Source of the DNA: an uncultured Aquitalea sp.
GTDB lineage: Bacteria > Pseudomonadota > Gammaproteobacteria > Burkholderiales > Chromobacteriaceae
Assembly: GCF_945957525.1 (NCBI RefSeq)
Contig: NZ_CAMFLA010000002.1
Coordinates: forward strand, 248,001-312,000
Reading direction: 5' to 3'
DNA length: 64,000 bases
The notes beneath the pieces were generated by a model. That model was not told the DNA's origin, made no database searches, and was given only the letters and a program-made list of their open reading frames with translations. Each line of letters begins with the position of its first letter. Within the stretch, counting starts at the first letter, position 1. Below, one piece after another: positions 35,101 to 43,716 of this stretch. A program made the position numbers and the translations under genes.

Positions 35101-35940
35101 TCAGGGTTTCATGCCATGGCTTTCCAGCCAGGCAATGAGCCGTTGCCAGCCGTCCCGGGCTGCTGACTCCACATAGGAGGGTCGGTAGTCGGCATTGAAG
35201 GCGTGCCCGGCCTCCGGGTACACCACGATTTCAGATCCGCTCTTGCCTGCGCTCAACGCGCTTCGCATTGCTTCCACGCTGTCCAGCGGGATGCCGCCAT
35301 CCTTGCCGCCGTACAGACCCAGCACCGGCACGCTCAAGCTTGGGGCGATGTCCACTGCTTGTCGGGGCTGCAACTCGGTCTTGTCGCCCACCAGCTTGCC
35401 GTACCAGGCCACGCCGGCCTTGATGGAGGGGTTGTGCGCCGCATACAGCCAGGTGATGCGACCGCCCCAGCAAAAGCCGGTGATGGCGGCGCGATTGGCG
35501 TCGCCGCCTTGCTTCTCCCCCCAGGCAAGAGTGGCGTCCAGATCGCCCAGCACCTGAGCGTCCGGCACCTTGCTCACAATCTTGCTCATCAGTGTGGGGA
35601 TGTCAGCGACAGCGCGCGGGTCGCCCTGACGGAAGTACAATTCGGGCGCGATGGCCAGATAACCCAGTTTGGCCAGGCGACGGCAAATATCCTGTATGTG
35701 CTCGTGCACGCCGAAAATCTCCTGCACCACCAGCACCACGGGCAGCTTGCCGGCGTGTTCGATAGGACGGGCCATGTAGGCGGGCAGGCTGTCCTTGCCG
35801 ATGGTGACCGGGCCGGCATTCAGGCCCTGGCTGTCGGTGGCGATGGCCTCGGCCGTTACCGGCTGTACGGCGAGGGCGAAACCAGTGGCGACGGCGCCAA
35901 GCAGAAACTCTCGGCGATCCAGAATGTTGCTGTCGTTCAT
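35101..35940 (-). CDS. Exported dienelactone hydrolase-family protein
   Basis: The 279-residue protein has a twin-arginine-like signal ([19 protein letters not shown]) and an alpha/beta-hydrolase domain: the nucleophile Cys in GFCWGG, with acid and His in GGKDGG and PEAGHAF. This Cys-Asp-His triad is that of dienelactone hydrolases (carboxymethylenebutenolidase). Members outside catechol pathways have broad esterase activity. It is probably periplasmic. It stands between two HD-GYP-type genes on the opposite strand. Confidence 0.88.
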   Translation of the reverse strand: MNDSNILDRREFLLGAVATGFALAVQPVTAEAIATDSQGLNAGPVTIGKDSLPAYMARPIEHAGKLPVVLVVQEIFGVHEHIQDICRRLAKLGYLAIAPELYFRQGDPRAVADIPTLMSKIVSKVPDAQVLGDLDATLAWGEKQGGDANRAAITGFCWGGRITWLYAAHNPSIKAGVAWYGKLVGDKTELQPRQAVDIAPSLSVPVLGLYGGKDGGIPLDSVEAMRSALSAGKSGSEIVVYPEAGHAFNADYRPSYVESAARDGWQRLIAWLESHGMKP

Positions 35941-36133
35941 TCGGGTGGGCTCCGCAGGAGGGTGGGGCGTTCATTTTTGTCGCGCGGCCCCGGCAAGGCA
36001 AGCGAAACCCCGTGCCATGCTTGTCCTTTGTCGCCACTGCCGCCACAATGCCTGCTTTCTCGCGACGGGCGGGCCTCTCAAGGCTTTTGTCTTGTCTACA
36101 CTGCATTAAAGATGGTTTGATTCCAGACTCTCC

Positions 36134-37285
36134 ATGTCCGACAACTCCGCAAAAATCCGTCTGCCCAGCCGCTTTGTTCGCGTGGGGCAGGAAGTGCCGG
36201 TGGATGTTTACGCCAAGAACGGCCTGTTGTTGCTCAAAAAAGGGCACTATGTACTGACCGACGCCCAGCGCGAGCGGCTGGTGGAGATGGCGCACGGCGA
36301 CGCTGAAGAGGTGGCTGTCCGGCTGGAGCGCGAGCGGCTGGATCGCGCGGCCCAACGCGAAAAGGACGCCGAGGCCTCTGCGCCGAAGAATCCGCTTGTG
36401 GAGGCGGGTTTTTTGGCCGGTCGACTGGAAAAACTGCTGCTGCACGGCTTGTCCGTACCGGGCTTGGCCGGGCGCGTTGAGGAGTTGGCCGAAGGATTGC
36501 AGGCGCTGTGCGAGCGCTTCCAGGACGGTATGATCGCCGCCATGTTCATGCTACCGGTGCGATCGCACAGTTTTCATGTGGCGACCGTGCTGGCGATTTT
36601 GGGACGCCGACTGGGTTTTGCGCCCGAGCGACTGCACAGCCTGGTGTGCGCGGGCATGACCATGAATATCGCCATTGCCCCCTTGCTGAACCAGCTGTCG
36701 CAACAAACCAGCCCGCTGAGCGAGGAGCAGCGCGAGGCGTTGTTTGCCCACCCGGTGCTGGGTTCCGCCATCCTGCGCGAAGCCGGCGTCAGCGACGAGC
36801 ACTGGCATCTGCTGGTGCAGACGCATCACGAAACCATGTCGGGCGATGGCTATCCGCAGGGTTTGTCCGGCGAAGAGGTGCATCAGGACGCCAGACTGAT
36901 CGGGCTGGTGGATCAATTGTGCGAATTGCTGACGCTGGACGACGGGCCCTTGCCCTCGCAAACCATGTCGGCGCTGTTCCGTGGCGAGTTGGGCGAGGTG
37001 GACCCGCAGTGGCTGACCTTGCTGATTCGCGAGTTGGGCATTTATCCGCCGGGCAGTTTTGTGCGCCTGGCCAGCGGCGAAATCGCCGTTGTCACCTATC
37101 GCGGCGACAAGGCCAATCAGCCGCGTGTGGCCGCCTTGCGCAAGGAAAACGGCCCGCCGTACGCGGATGCCTTGCTGCGTGATACGCGGCAGACGGCCTA
37201 CAGGGTGGTCGGGTCGGCGACGCTGGCGGATGCGGTGGTGAAAACGGCCTATCTGGCCAAGCTGTGGACGTCCCGCATGGGCTAA
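36134..37285 (+). CDS. HD-GYP-domain protein with degenerate HD pair
   Basis: The 383-residue protein has an N-terminal region with beta strands (about 1-60) and charged linkers, then an HD-GYP domain. The GYP block is kept (THHETMSGDGYPQGL), as is ARLIGLVDQLCELL, but the position of the HD pair reads AGMTMNIAI, without His-Asp. Metal binding and phosphodiesterase activity are therefore doubtful; it may act as a c-di-GMP sensor or partner. ATG 36134 lies 34 bp past the end of the divergent DLH gene's upstream region. The second HD-GYP-type protein within 2.3 kb. Confidence 0.82.
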   Translation: MSDNSAKIRLPSRFVRVGQEVPVDVYAKNGLLLLKKGHYVLTDAQRERLVEMAHGDAEEVAVRLERERLDRAAQREKDAEASAPKNPLVEAGFLAGRLEKLLLHGLSVPGLAGRVEELAEGLQALCERFQDGMIAAMFMLPVRSHSFHVATVLAILGRRLGFAPERLHSLVCAGMTMNIAIAPLLNQLSQQTSPLSEEQREALFAHPVLGSAILREAGVSDEHWHLLVQTHHETMSGDGYPQGLSGEEVHQDARLIGLVDQLCELLTLDDGPLPSQTMSALFRGELGEVDPQWLTLLIRELGIYPPGSFVRLASGEIAVVTYRGDKANQPRVAALRKENGPPYADALLRDTRQTAYRVVGSATLADAVVKTAYLAKLWTSRMG

Positions 37286-37310
37286 GCTCCTCACGTTTGC
37301 TCCCCTGGAC

Positions 37311-37335
37311 AAAAGCCGCCCGCTGGGCGGCTTTT
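37311..37335. terminator. Terminator after HD-GYP gene
   Basis: AAAAGCCGCC, loop CGCTG, then GGCGGCTTTT: a 10-bp stem with A and T runs, usable from both sides. Confidence 0.85.
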
Positions 37336-37358
37336 GTTTGCCGATGCGACAGGGCGCC

Positions 37359-37940
37359 CTACTGCGCTGGCGAGGCTGGCGCCGCCAGAGGCCGGATGTC
37401 GATGCGGACGCTGTCCTTCACCTTCCAGACGCGACTCAGGTGGCCGAAATCGCGCCGGTGCTGATCGCTCAGGCTGTATGAGGGGCGGAATGACAGATCC
37501 AGCGCCACTTCGCCCAGATAAAGCGTTTGCCCCGCCTCAAGGTGGAATCGGGTATTGATGGGGAAGCTGGCCGAGCGCCAGGTTCGCGTCCAGCCCATTT
37601 CCTCAGTCCAGTTGCCCCAAGCGTCGCGCACTTCGTAATCGCCGGGCGGCAGGGTAAACAGCTGCAAGCGACCATCGACCGGGCTCATGCCTTCTTCGCC
37701 AAACACCGTATCCGTATTCATGCTGGCGTAACCGGAGGCCACAACCGTGCCGTTGGGGTCGGCAATGCGGATGCCTGCGGTGGCGGAGTCCTGATCAAAG
37801 GCTTTGGCGGTCAGGGATAACAGCACATGCCCCGTGCCGGGCGGCGGAGCGATGCTGCCCTGCAGCTTGTCGGCCATGCTGGCGCAGCCTGCCAGCAGGA
37901 CAAGCCCGCAAAGGGGCAGTAGACGGGAAACACACTTCAT
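37359..37940 (-). CDS. Putative lipoprotein of unknown function
   Basis: The start at 37940 (MKCVSRLL) gives 193 residues with a lipoprotein signal and lipobox LLAGC at about residues 14-18. The mature part is beta-rich, with HVLLSLTAKAFD, a FTLPPGDYEVRDAWG strand pair typical of carboxypeptidase-like or PEGA-like beta folds, and a Trp-rich WGNWTEEMGWTRTW stretch. No defined family. It converges on the HD-GYP gene through the shared terminator and is divergent to ppnP. Confidence 0.72.
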   Translation of the reverse strand: MKCVSRLLPLCGLVLLAGCASMADKLQGSIAPPPGTGHVLLSLTAKAFDQDSATAGIRIADPNGTVVASGYASMNTDTVFGEEGMSPVDGRLQLFTLPPGDYEVRDAWGNWTEEMGWTRTWRSASFPINTRFHLEAGQTLYLGEVALDLSFRPSYSLSDQHRRDFGHLSRVWKVKDSVRIDIRPLAAPASPAQ

Positions 37941-38141
37941 CGGCGATCTCCGCACAGTTTCAATGTTGAATGCGCCAGCGCAGCGCCCATTCTGACACGA
38001 GCCGTCATGAGCGGCATGCGGGAAAACGACATGCGCTGTCGGCCGCCGGGTTTTGCCGCAACGCGGCATCAGGTATGCTGGCTGGCTCGGCGTCTTCAAG
38101 GCGCCGGCAGTGCCTAATTACATACTACAAAGGATAAAGAG

Positions 38142-38453
38142 ATGGATCAGATCGACAACGTCAGCGTGGCCAAGCGCGCCAATGTTTACTTCGACGGCAA
38201 ATGCGTGAGCCATAGCATTACGCTGGCGGACGGCACCAAGAAGTCGGTGGGCGTGATCCTGCCGGCGCGGCTGATTTTCAATACCGGCGCACCTGAGATC
38301 ATGGAGTTGGTGGAAGGTCGCTGCAAAGTCACCCTGAACGGCGCCGGCGACGCGGTGGAGTATGTCGGCGGCCAGCAGTTTGCCGTGCCGGGCGACAGTT
38401 CTTTCCAGATTGAGGTGCTGGAGACCCTGCATTATGTTTGCCATTTTGGCTAA
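38142..38453 (+). CDS. ppnP: Pyrimidine/purine nucleoside phosphorylase PpnP
   Basis: PpnP (formerly DUF1255) splits many nucleosides with phosphate into free base and ribose 1-phosphate. The 103-residue cupin-like protein fits the family in length and motifs: [27 protein letters not shown], the [14 protein letters not shown] loop and the C-terminal [13 protein letters not shown]-like segment (here [15 protein letters not shown]). It is preceded by AAAGGATAAAG, a good ribosome site. The binding protein gene follows 9 bp later, though no functional link is obvious. Confidence 0.93.
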   Translation: MDQIDNVSVAKRANVYFDGKCVSHSITLADGTKKSVGVILPARLIFNTGAPEIMELVEGRCKVTLNGAGDAVEYVGGQQFAVPGDSSFQIEVLETLHYVCHFG

Positions 38454-38462
38454 GGACATCCA

Positions 38463-39377
38463 GTGACGCGGTGTGCCGGCATGCGACTTCGGCTGCTGAT
38501 CGGCCTGTCGGCCTTGAGCCTGCTGGCGCTCTTGCCGGCGCGCGCAGGCGGGCAGGCCGTAGTACTGCGTTATCCTATGCAGGAAGCCTCGGGCGATCAA
38601 CGCTACGCTTACTATTGGCAGCTCTTGCAAGCCGCGCTTGATGCCACCGAGAAGGATTACGGCAAGGCGGTGCTGCAGCCGTCGACCGCGCCGATGAACG
38701 CCAGCCGCGCCCTGGTGGCCTTGCAAAGCGGCGCCATTCAGGTGTTGGCCCGAGTCACTAGCCAGCAGCTGGAAAACGATCTGGTGCCGATACGGATTCC
38801 ACTGGACAAAGGCCTGACCGGTTACCGCCTGTTTCTGGTGAATGCCGAGCGGCAACCGGAGCTGGACAAGGTTGGCACGCTAAAACAATTGGGACGATTC
38901 AGCATCGGCCAGGAATCCCGCTGGGTGGATGTGGAAATACTGCGCGCAGCGGGGCTGACCGTCGTGACAGGAGACACTTACACTGGATTGTTCGGCATGC
39001 TGGGCAGTGGACGTTTCGATCTCTTGTCGCGCGGGGTGGATGAAATTGCCGCCGAGCAGGCGATGTATCAGCACGTTGCGCCGCGCATGGTGGTAGAGCG
39101 CCGCTTGCTCTTGCATTACCCCTTGCCGCGCTACTACTTCACCGCGTCCAGCAAAGCGGGTCGAAAGCTGGCGTCACGCATAGCGGTGGGGTTGGAAAGG
39201 TTGCGGGAAAGCGGCGAGTTTGAGCGTCGCTACCGGGCTTACCGCGCCGTCATGCTCAAACCTCTGCGCCTGCAGGGGCGGCGGTTGCTGGAAATCAGCA
39301 ACCCGCAGTTGCCGCTGGCCACGCCCTTGCAAGACAAGAGCTTATGGGATGATTTGTCCGACCTGACCCGGGGCTAG
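38463..39377 (+). CDS. Periplasmic solute-binding-like protein
   Basis: The 304-residue protein starts at GTG 38463, which has AAGGA eight bases upstream; the ATG at 38481 would also keep the signal peptide (about 9-28, ending ARA-GG). The rest has an ABC solute-binding lobe pattern: ALDATEKDYG, QSGAIQVLARVTSQQ, GRFSIGQESRWVDVEILRAAGL and GRFDLLSRGVDEIAAE. It resembles family-3-like binding proteins without a transporter beside it. The role may be sensing or an orphan transport protein. Two other genes of this kind lie at 41689 and 52470. Confidence 0.75.
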   Translation: MTRCAGMRLRLLIGLSALSLLALLPARAGGQAVVLRYPMQEASGDQRYAYYWQLLQAALDATEKDYGKAVLQPSTAPMNASRALVALQSGAIQVLARVTSQQLENDLVPIRIPLDKGLTGYRLFLVNAERQPELDKVGTLKQLGRFSIGQESRWVDVEILRAAGLTVVTGDTYTGLFGMLGSGRFDLLSRGVDEIAAEQAMYQHVAPRMVVERRLLLHYPLPRYYFTASSKAGRKLASRIAVGLERLRESGEFERRYRAYRAVMLKPLRLQGRRLLEISNPQLPLATPLQDKSLWDDLSDLTRG

Positions 39378-39393
39378 CCCGGGCCGGGTTTTT
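39366..39393 (+). terminator. Terminator after the binding-protein gene
   Basis: ACCCGG ... CCGGGT followed by TTTT, with an inner GGGC-TA-GCCC pairing. It overlaps the stop codon of the preceding gene. Confidence 0.6.
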
Positions 39394-39407
39394 CTCCCCG
39401 CCGAGGA

Positions 39408-39647
39408 TCAGCGGCGGATCAGGTAGCGGATGGTTGGGCCGTCTTGCTGGATATCCAGCACTTCGTAGCCGTGGTTGCGTGCGTCCAGCGGAATGTTGTT
39501 GATGGATTGCGGGCAATCGGTCACCACCTCCAGCACTTCGCCCGGCCGCAATTGCGGCATGGCTTCCAGCGTGGCTACAGCCGGGTAAGGGCAGGGCTCG
39601 CCGGTCATGTCCAGTCGGTAATCGGGAACGGGTGTGGTCTTGTTCAT
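39408..39647 (-). CDS. yedF: TusA-like sulfurtransferase (YedF type)
   Basis: The 79-residue protein has the TusA/SirA signature: LDMTGEPCPYPAVATLEAM (Cys of CPYP, about residue 19), then GEVLEVVTDCPQSINNIP with a second Cys and the terminal strand. TusA-like proteins carry sulfur as a persulfide. It starts 4 bp inside the end of yedE, a conserved pairing that in other bacteria works in thiosulfate uptake or selenium metabolism. Single-domain; no rhodanese attached. Confidence 0.9.
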   Translation of the reverse strand: MNKTTPVPDYRLDMTGEPCPYPAVATLEAMPQLRPGEVLEVVTDCPQSINNIPLDARNHGYEVLDIQQDGPTIRYLIRR

Positions 39648-40855
39648 GCCTTTTCCTCCACGATGCTCATGGTCAGTCCCTTGCGCGCAAAGAAGCGTTT
39701 TTCCCACCACAGAATGGCCAGCAGCGCTGCGCCCAGCATGGCGTAGGTGGCAATCAGCCCGCCCATGGGGCCGAATACCTGCAGCAAATTCACTTTGGCG
39801 TAATTGGTGGCCACGGTTGGTGCAATGTCGTCCCAGCCGGCGGCCAGCAGCGTGGCGCCGATGATATTGCCCAGGCCCACCCACCAGTAGTGCACTTGTC
39901 CTTCCACCGCGCGGTACATCCAGCCGGTTTCGCAGCCGCCGGCCAGTACGATGCCAAAACCGAACAGTAGCCCGCCGATGACAGCGTTGGGGCCTGCCCA
40001 CATGATCTTTGGCGCTACGCCCAGTTGCACATAGCTGAAGATGCCGATGGCGCTCACCGCCATGCCGGCGACGATGGCCTTGGCCATCTGGGTGCGTCCG
40101 GTCAGCCACAGGTCGCGGAAGGCGGAGGTGAAGCAGATTTGCGCCCGTTCGATCAGCAGGCCGAAGCCCAGGCCAAACAGCACCGCCAGACCCAGCTTGG
40201 GCGCATCCATGGCGCGCGACAGCCCCCACAATGCGAACGAGGCGAAAATCAGCATGCCGAGGCGGAAGCGGCGCGCTGCTTGTTGCGGGTTTTGGGTCAG
40301 CGCTTGCGCAGCGTTTACCTTTTGCAGCTTGACCGGCACGCGGAAGATGGGCAGCAAGGTGAAGCGCGCGCCAAACCAGGAGCCGGCGGCAGTGGCCAGC
40401 GCGAAGAACCAGGCGTGCAGCGAAAACTGGGGAATGCCGGTGAAGAAGGCGGCCAGGTTGCAGCCCATGGCCAGTCGCGCGCCAAAGCCGGCGATGATGC
40501 CGCCCGCCACCGCCTGAACGATGCGGATGCGGTGTTGCGGCAGGCGCAGCTTGACGTTGTTGGCCCATAGCGCAGCCGACAGGCAGCCGGCGAACATGCC
40601 GATGATCATCATGCCGTCCACCCGGTCAAGCGGAGTGCCTTCGAGATGGATCACCTTGAAGTAGCCCCAGTTTTCCGGGTGTTGGCCGAAGAGCTGCAGA
40701 AGATGCCCGCCCCAGCGGGTGAATTCGCCGGTAACTGCCCAGAAGGTGCCGGTCAGGCCAAAGTAATAGGCGGACAGAATGCCGGCGGCGATCACGGCGG
40801 GAAAGGGCGACCAGAAGGTTACAAGATAGTCGCGTTTGAAATTATGCCAGTTCAT
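39644..40855 (-). CDS. yedE: YeeE/YedE-family membrane transporter of sulfur compounds
   Basis: The 403-residue membrane protein has about ten helices and the cysteine-bearing repeats of the family: AMGCNLAAFFTG, RAQICFTSAFRDL and AGGCETGW. The related YeeE (TsuA) takes up thiosulfate by relaying it along such cysteines; YedE has been tied to selenium. The TusA-like gene overlaps its end by 4 bp, so imported sulfur is probably handed to it. Regulation not visible. Confidence 0.9.
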   Translation of the reverse strand: MNWHNFKRDYLVTFWSPFPAVIAAGILSAYYFGLTGTFWAVTGEFTRWGGHLLQLFGQHPENWGYFKVIHLEGTPLDRVDGMMIIGMFAGCLSAALWANNVKLRLPQHRIRIVQAVAGGIIAGFGARLAMGCNLAAFFTGIPQFSLHAWFFALATAAGSWFGARFTLLPIFRVPVKLQKVNAAQALTQNPQQAARRFRLGMLIFASFALWGLSRAMDAPKLGLAVLFGLGFGLLIERAQICFTSAFRDLWLTGRTQMAKAIVAGMAVSAIGIFSYVQLGVAPKIMWAGPNAVIGGLLFGFGIVLAGGCETGWMYRAVEGQVHYWWVGLGNIIGATLLAAGWDDIAPTVATNYAKVNLLQVFGPMGGLIATYAMLGAALLAILWWEKRFFARKGLTMSIVEEKA

Positions 40856-40952
40856 CGACGATGTTCTCCGGAACGCGCGACAGGCGCCGCGACGACAAAG
40901 ACAGCAAAAAAGAAGGCGCGCATTCTACGCCCCGTTCGCGCCGGGCGGCAAA

Positions 40953-41462
40953 TCAGTCTGCGGGTGCGTCGAGTTTGCGCGGTACGGGAAGAATGCGCGG
41001 TGGATGGCGGGTCAGCGCGAGAAAACGCAGCAGTTCGGCGGTGGGTAGCGCCAGCGTGGCGGTATTGACCAGCGGATGGCAGAGCACGGCATCCGCTTCG
41101 ACCAACTCCGCATCGATCAGCACGTCCACCTTGGCGTCAACGTCGCAAAACGCCGCCAGCAGGGTGACGGAGCCGGCCTCCAGTCCCAGGGTCTCGCGCA
41201 GGCGTTCGGCGGAGGCAAAGCCCAGATTCTTGCAGCCTACGGTGGCTGCCAGGGCCTTCAGGTCCACCCGGGCTTCAGCCGGTACCGCCGCCAGCAGGTA
41301 GCGGCCGCTGTTTCCGGCTTTGAGAAACAGGTTTTTCGTTTCCGCGCCGGGTAGGCCGGGGATGATCCGGCTGGCTTCCTCGCAGGTGTAAACCGGCGGG
41401 TGATCGAAGCGCAGGTGGGCAATGCCGTGTTTGGCAAGAAAGGCCAGCAGTTGTTTTTCCAT
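40953..41462 (-). CDS. Prolyl-tRNA editing-domain protein (YbaK/ProX-like)
   Basis: The 169-residue protein is a free-standing editing domain that removes wrongly attached amino acids from tRNA. It shows RFDHPPVYTCEEA, GAETKNLFLKAG (the conserved Lys), YLLAAVPAEARVDLKALAA, the GSVTLLAAFCD segment and DAVLCHPLVNTATLAL. This set is close to ProXp-ala (PrdX), which acts on Ala-tRNA(Pro), but specificity needs a family alignment. Single gene. Confidence 0.9.
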   Translation of the reverse strand: MEKQLLAFLAKHGIAHLRFDHPPVYTCEEASRIIPGLPGAETKNLFLKAGNSGRYLLAAVPAEARVDLKALAATVGCKNLGFASAERLRETLGLEAGSVTLLAAFCDVDAKVDVLIDAELVEADAVLCHPLVNTATLALPTAELLRFLALTRHPPRILPVPRKLDAPAD

Positions 41463-41688
41463 GGCGGGTAGAGTAGCACCATTGTCATCAATGGGTCTGC
41501 CAAGCGCGATGCCTTCGAGGCCTGCATCGAGTGCCTGTACTGGATGACAACGCCTCGCAGAGAATCGGAGTCAGAGCGCGCCGACTTGAGTATGGCAAGG
41601 GGCGCGACGCTAGATCGGGGGCGGACATTAACCTTTGCTGGACGCTGCCGGGCGCATGTCTTAGCCTTGCTGGTGTTGTGTTCGGGAA

Positions 41689-42438
41689 ATGGGAAACGCC
41701 ATGGTTGGCCGAAGGATACTGGCGGTGCTGCTATTGGCGGCGAGCACGGTGCAGGCGGGGGTGACAGCCTGCGGCGGCGACAATCAGTGGCCGCCGTCTT
41801 CGTATCGTCTGCCGGCGGCGCCGGAACAGGTAGTGGGTTACTCCCCCGACGTATTGAAGGCGGCGCTGCCTGCGCCGTGGAAGCCTGACTTCCGGCTGAT
41901 GCCCTTTGCGCGCTGTCTGTCCAGCGCGGCGCAGGGGGAGGGCGTGCAGATCGTAATGGGCGCCAGCAAAACCCCGGAACGCGAGAAGCAGTTCTTGTTT
42001 TCGCAATCTTATTTGCGGCTCAATCCGGTAGCGGCGAGCTTGCGGCGGCCACCCTCAGCCAATCGCGCGGTGCGCGAATGGTGCGGCATCCATGGTTTCA
42101 ATTACAAGGCTTTTGGTTTGACGGATGCGCAAGTGGACAGCGGTTCGGCCAACTACGCCGACTTGATGCGCAAGCTGGAGGCCGGGCATTGCCGGCAGTT
42201 TGTTGAGTATCGCGAGGTGTTGCTGGGGCTGGGCAAGCTGGGCGTGCTGGATCCAGTGGGGCAGTTGGTTTACCGGCCGCTGCCGGGGGCGAAGCCGGTG
42301 GACGCGTATTTCATGATTTCACGGCGCGCGCCGCAAGCGGAGCGTTTGCTGGCGCAACTCAATGTCGGCTTGTCGCGACTGGAAGCGCGCGGCGAGTTGA
42401 AGCGGCTGCTGGCCGAGCGCCTGCAGAATCAGCGCTGA
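41689..42438 (+). CDS. Periplasmic solute-binding-like protein (SBP family 3-like)
   Basis: The 249-residue protein has a signal peptide (about 5-23, ending VQA-GV) and a family-3-type binding-protein body: VVGYSPDVLKAAL, DFRLMPFARCLSSAA, the VQIVMGASKTPEREKQFLFS hinge and a YADLMRKLEAGHCRQFV segment. No transporter genes are next to it. The second codon region overlaps a copy of the dispersed 10-mer at 41705. It overlaps the end of the convergent gene at 42429 by 10 bp. Confidence 0.75.
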   Translation: MGNAMVGRRILAVLLLAASTVQAGVTACGGDNQWPPSSYRLPAAPEQVVGYSPDVLKAALPAPWKPDFRLMPFARCLSSAAQGEGVQIVMGASKTPEREKQFLFSQSYLRLNPVAASLRRPPSANRAVREWCGIHGFNYKAFGLTDAQVDSGSANYADLMRKLEAGHCRQFVEYREVLLGLGKLGVLDPVGQLVYRPLPGAKPVDAYFMISRRAPQAERLLAQLNVGLSRLEARGELKRLLAERLQNQR

Positions 42439-42827
42439 GCAGTCTTCAACCGGCGCATGTCTTCTTGTACCACCGCTGCGTTTTCCAGCATTTCCGCCAG
42501 CAGGGGCGCGCAGGCGGCGTGTGCTGCCAGCGTGCTTTCCGGCACGGCCTGGCGACAGCGCTCGGCGGCGGTGCAAACCTCTACGGCAGCATTGAAATCC
42601 GCCGGGCTGATAACCTTGCCATTGCGCAACTTGCGGGCGTGGATGCGACACATGCCGGCGTATTGCCCGGCGCGCTCCGCGCTGGCGAACAGGGCGTCCA
42701 TCGCCTCCAGCGCCAGAATGTCGAGAATGCGGCGGCAGGCCTGCTCTGCGCGGGCAAAGCGTTTTTCCTCCGCCTGGCGCGCCGCCTTGTCCGGCTGGGC
42801 TGATGGCTTGTCACGGTTTTTTTTCAT
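42429..42827 (-). CDS. Cys-containing helical protein of unknown function
   Basis: The 132-residue protein is helical, with a Lys/Arg-rich start (MKKNRDKPSAQPDKAARQAEEKR is within residues 1-23) and several Cys placed in helices (EQACRRILD, AGMCRIHARKL, VEVCTAAERCRQ, AHAACAPLLAEM). There is no signal peptide. I recognise no family. Its C-terminus overlaps the convergent binding-protein gene by 10 bp. It lies downstream of tRNA-Tyr, beyond a terminator. Confidence 0.6.
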   Translation of the reverse strand: MKKNRDKPSAQPDKAARQAEEKRFARAEQACRRILDILALEAMDALFASAERAGQYAGMCRIHARKLRNGKVISPADFNAAVEVCTAAERCRQAVPESTLAAHAACAPLLAEMLENAAVVQEDMRRLKTAQR

Positions 42828-42872
42828 GTCGGCGGCCTGATTGAGAAATGGAATGACAGCGGAGGAATGACA

Positions 42873-42898
42873 AAAGGCCCGACATGTGTCGGGCCTTT
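42873..42898 (-). terminator. Terminator downstream of tRNA-Tyr
   Basis: On the plus strand AAAGGCCCGACA-TG-TGTCGGGCCTTT, a 12-bp stem; on the minus strand it is followed by TTTT. It lies 9 bp beyond the tRNA 3' end. Confidence 0.88.
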
Positions 42899-42906
42899 CG
42901 CGAAAC

Positions 42907-42991
42907 TGGTGGAGGGAGAAGGATTCGAACCTTCGAAGGCAGAGCCGTCAGATTTACAGTCTGATCCCTTTGACCGCTCGGGAATCCCTCC
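42907..42991 (-). tRNA. tRNA-Tyr: tRNA-Tyr (anticodon GTA)
   Basis: Read on the minus strand the 85-base gene starts GGAGGGATTCCCGAG and ends TCCCTCCACCA with an encoded CCA. The acceptor stem GGAGGGA pairs perfectly with TCCCTCC. The anticodon loop CTGTAAAT within CAGACTGTAAATCTG gives GTA (Tyr). A long variable arm (class II) and the T-loop GGTTCGAATCC are present. A terminator follows. Confidence 0.97.
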
Positions 42992-43131
42992 AGAAGAGTT
43001 GCGCATAATACTTGTCGGATTTTATCCCGTCAAGCCCGTTGCGCTGAGTAAAATTTGGCGAGGCCTGGGCGATGCTGCCCTTGGCCGGCGGGCCGGCGCG
43101 TGAGCCGTGTCATCAGGAGATGATTGAATCC

Positions 43132-43716
43132 ATGCAATATCGTGAGAGCGCGCAGCCGCTTTTGCTGCTCATAGACATGCAGCAAGGTGTCGATCAACCC
43201 GTCTGGGGGCCGCGCAATAACCCAGGAGCGGAACAGGTGGTTGCGGGTCTGCTCGCGCGCTGGCGAGCCGCCGGCTGGCCCATCATCCATGTGCGGCACG
43301 ACTCTCTGGAGCCGGGTTCTACGTATCGGCCCGGTCAGCCCGGCCATGCGTTCAAGCCCGAGGCCCAGCCCTTGCCCGGGGAAGTGGTGGTGGCCAAATC
43401 GACCAATAGCGCCTTCGTCGGTACCGATCTTGCGCAAAGGTTGGCCGAAGCGGGCAATCCGCCTCTGGTGGTGGCCGGCGTGTCCACCAGCAATTCGGTG
43501 GAGGCGACGGTGCGCATGGGCGGCAATCTGGGCTACCGCATCTGGCTGGTGGCCGATGCCTGCTTTACCTTTGACAAGACCGATTGGCATGGCCGCCTGG
43601 TGCCGGGGGAGGCGGTGCATGCCTTGTCTCTGGCCAATATGGATGGAGAATATTGCCGGGTAATCAACAGCAGGGTGTTGGGCGGGGCGCTGAAGGTCGG
43701 CTGGCAGGCGGGGTAA
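43132..43716 (+). CDS. Isochorismatase-family hydrolase lacking the catalytic cysteine
   Basis: The 194-residue protein has the family Asp in LLLIDMQQG (about residue 17) and the Lys in VVVAKSTNSAF, but the block that should hold the catalytic Cys (G-x-x-T-x-x-C-V) reads GVSTSNSVEATVR, with Ser in its place. Nicotinamidase-like amidase chemistry is therefore unlikely, while isochorismatase-type vinyl-ether hydrolysis, which needs no Cys, is possible. The ATG at 43132 has CAGGAG at a usual distance; the ATG at 43120 is directly behind that site. Lone gene, convergent with ynfA. Confidence 0.85.
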   Translation: MQYRESAQPLLLLIDMQQGVDQPVWGPRNNPGAEQVVAGLLARWRAAGWPIIHVRHDSLEPGSTYRPGQPGHAFKPEAQPLPGEVVVAKSTNSAFVGTDLAQRLAEAGNPPLVVAGVSTSNSVEATVRMGGNLGYRIWLVADACFTFDKTDWHGRLVPGEAVHALSLANMDGEYCRVINSRVLGGALKVGWQAG

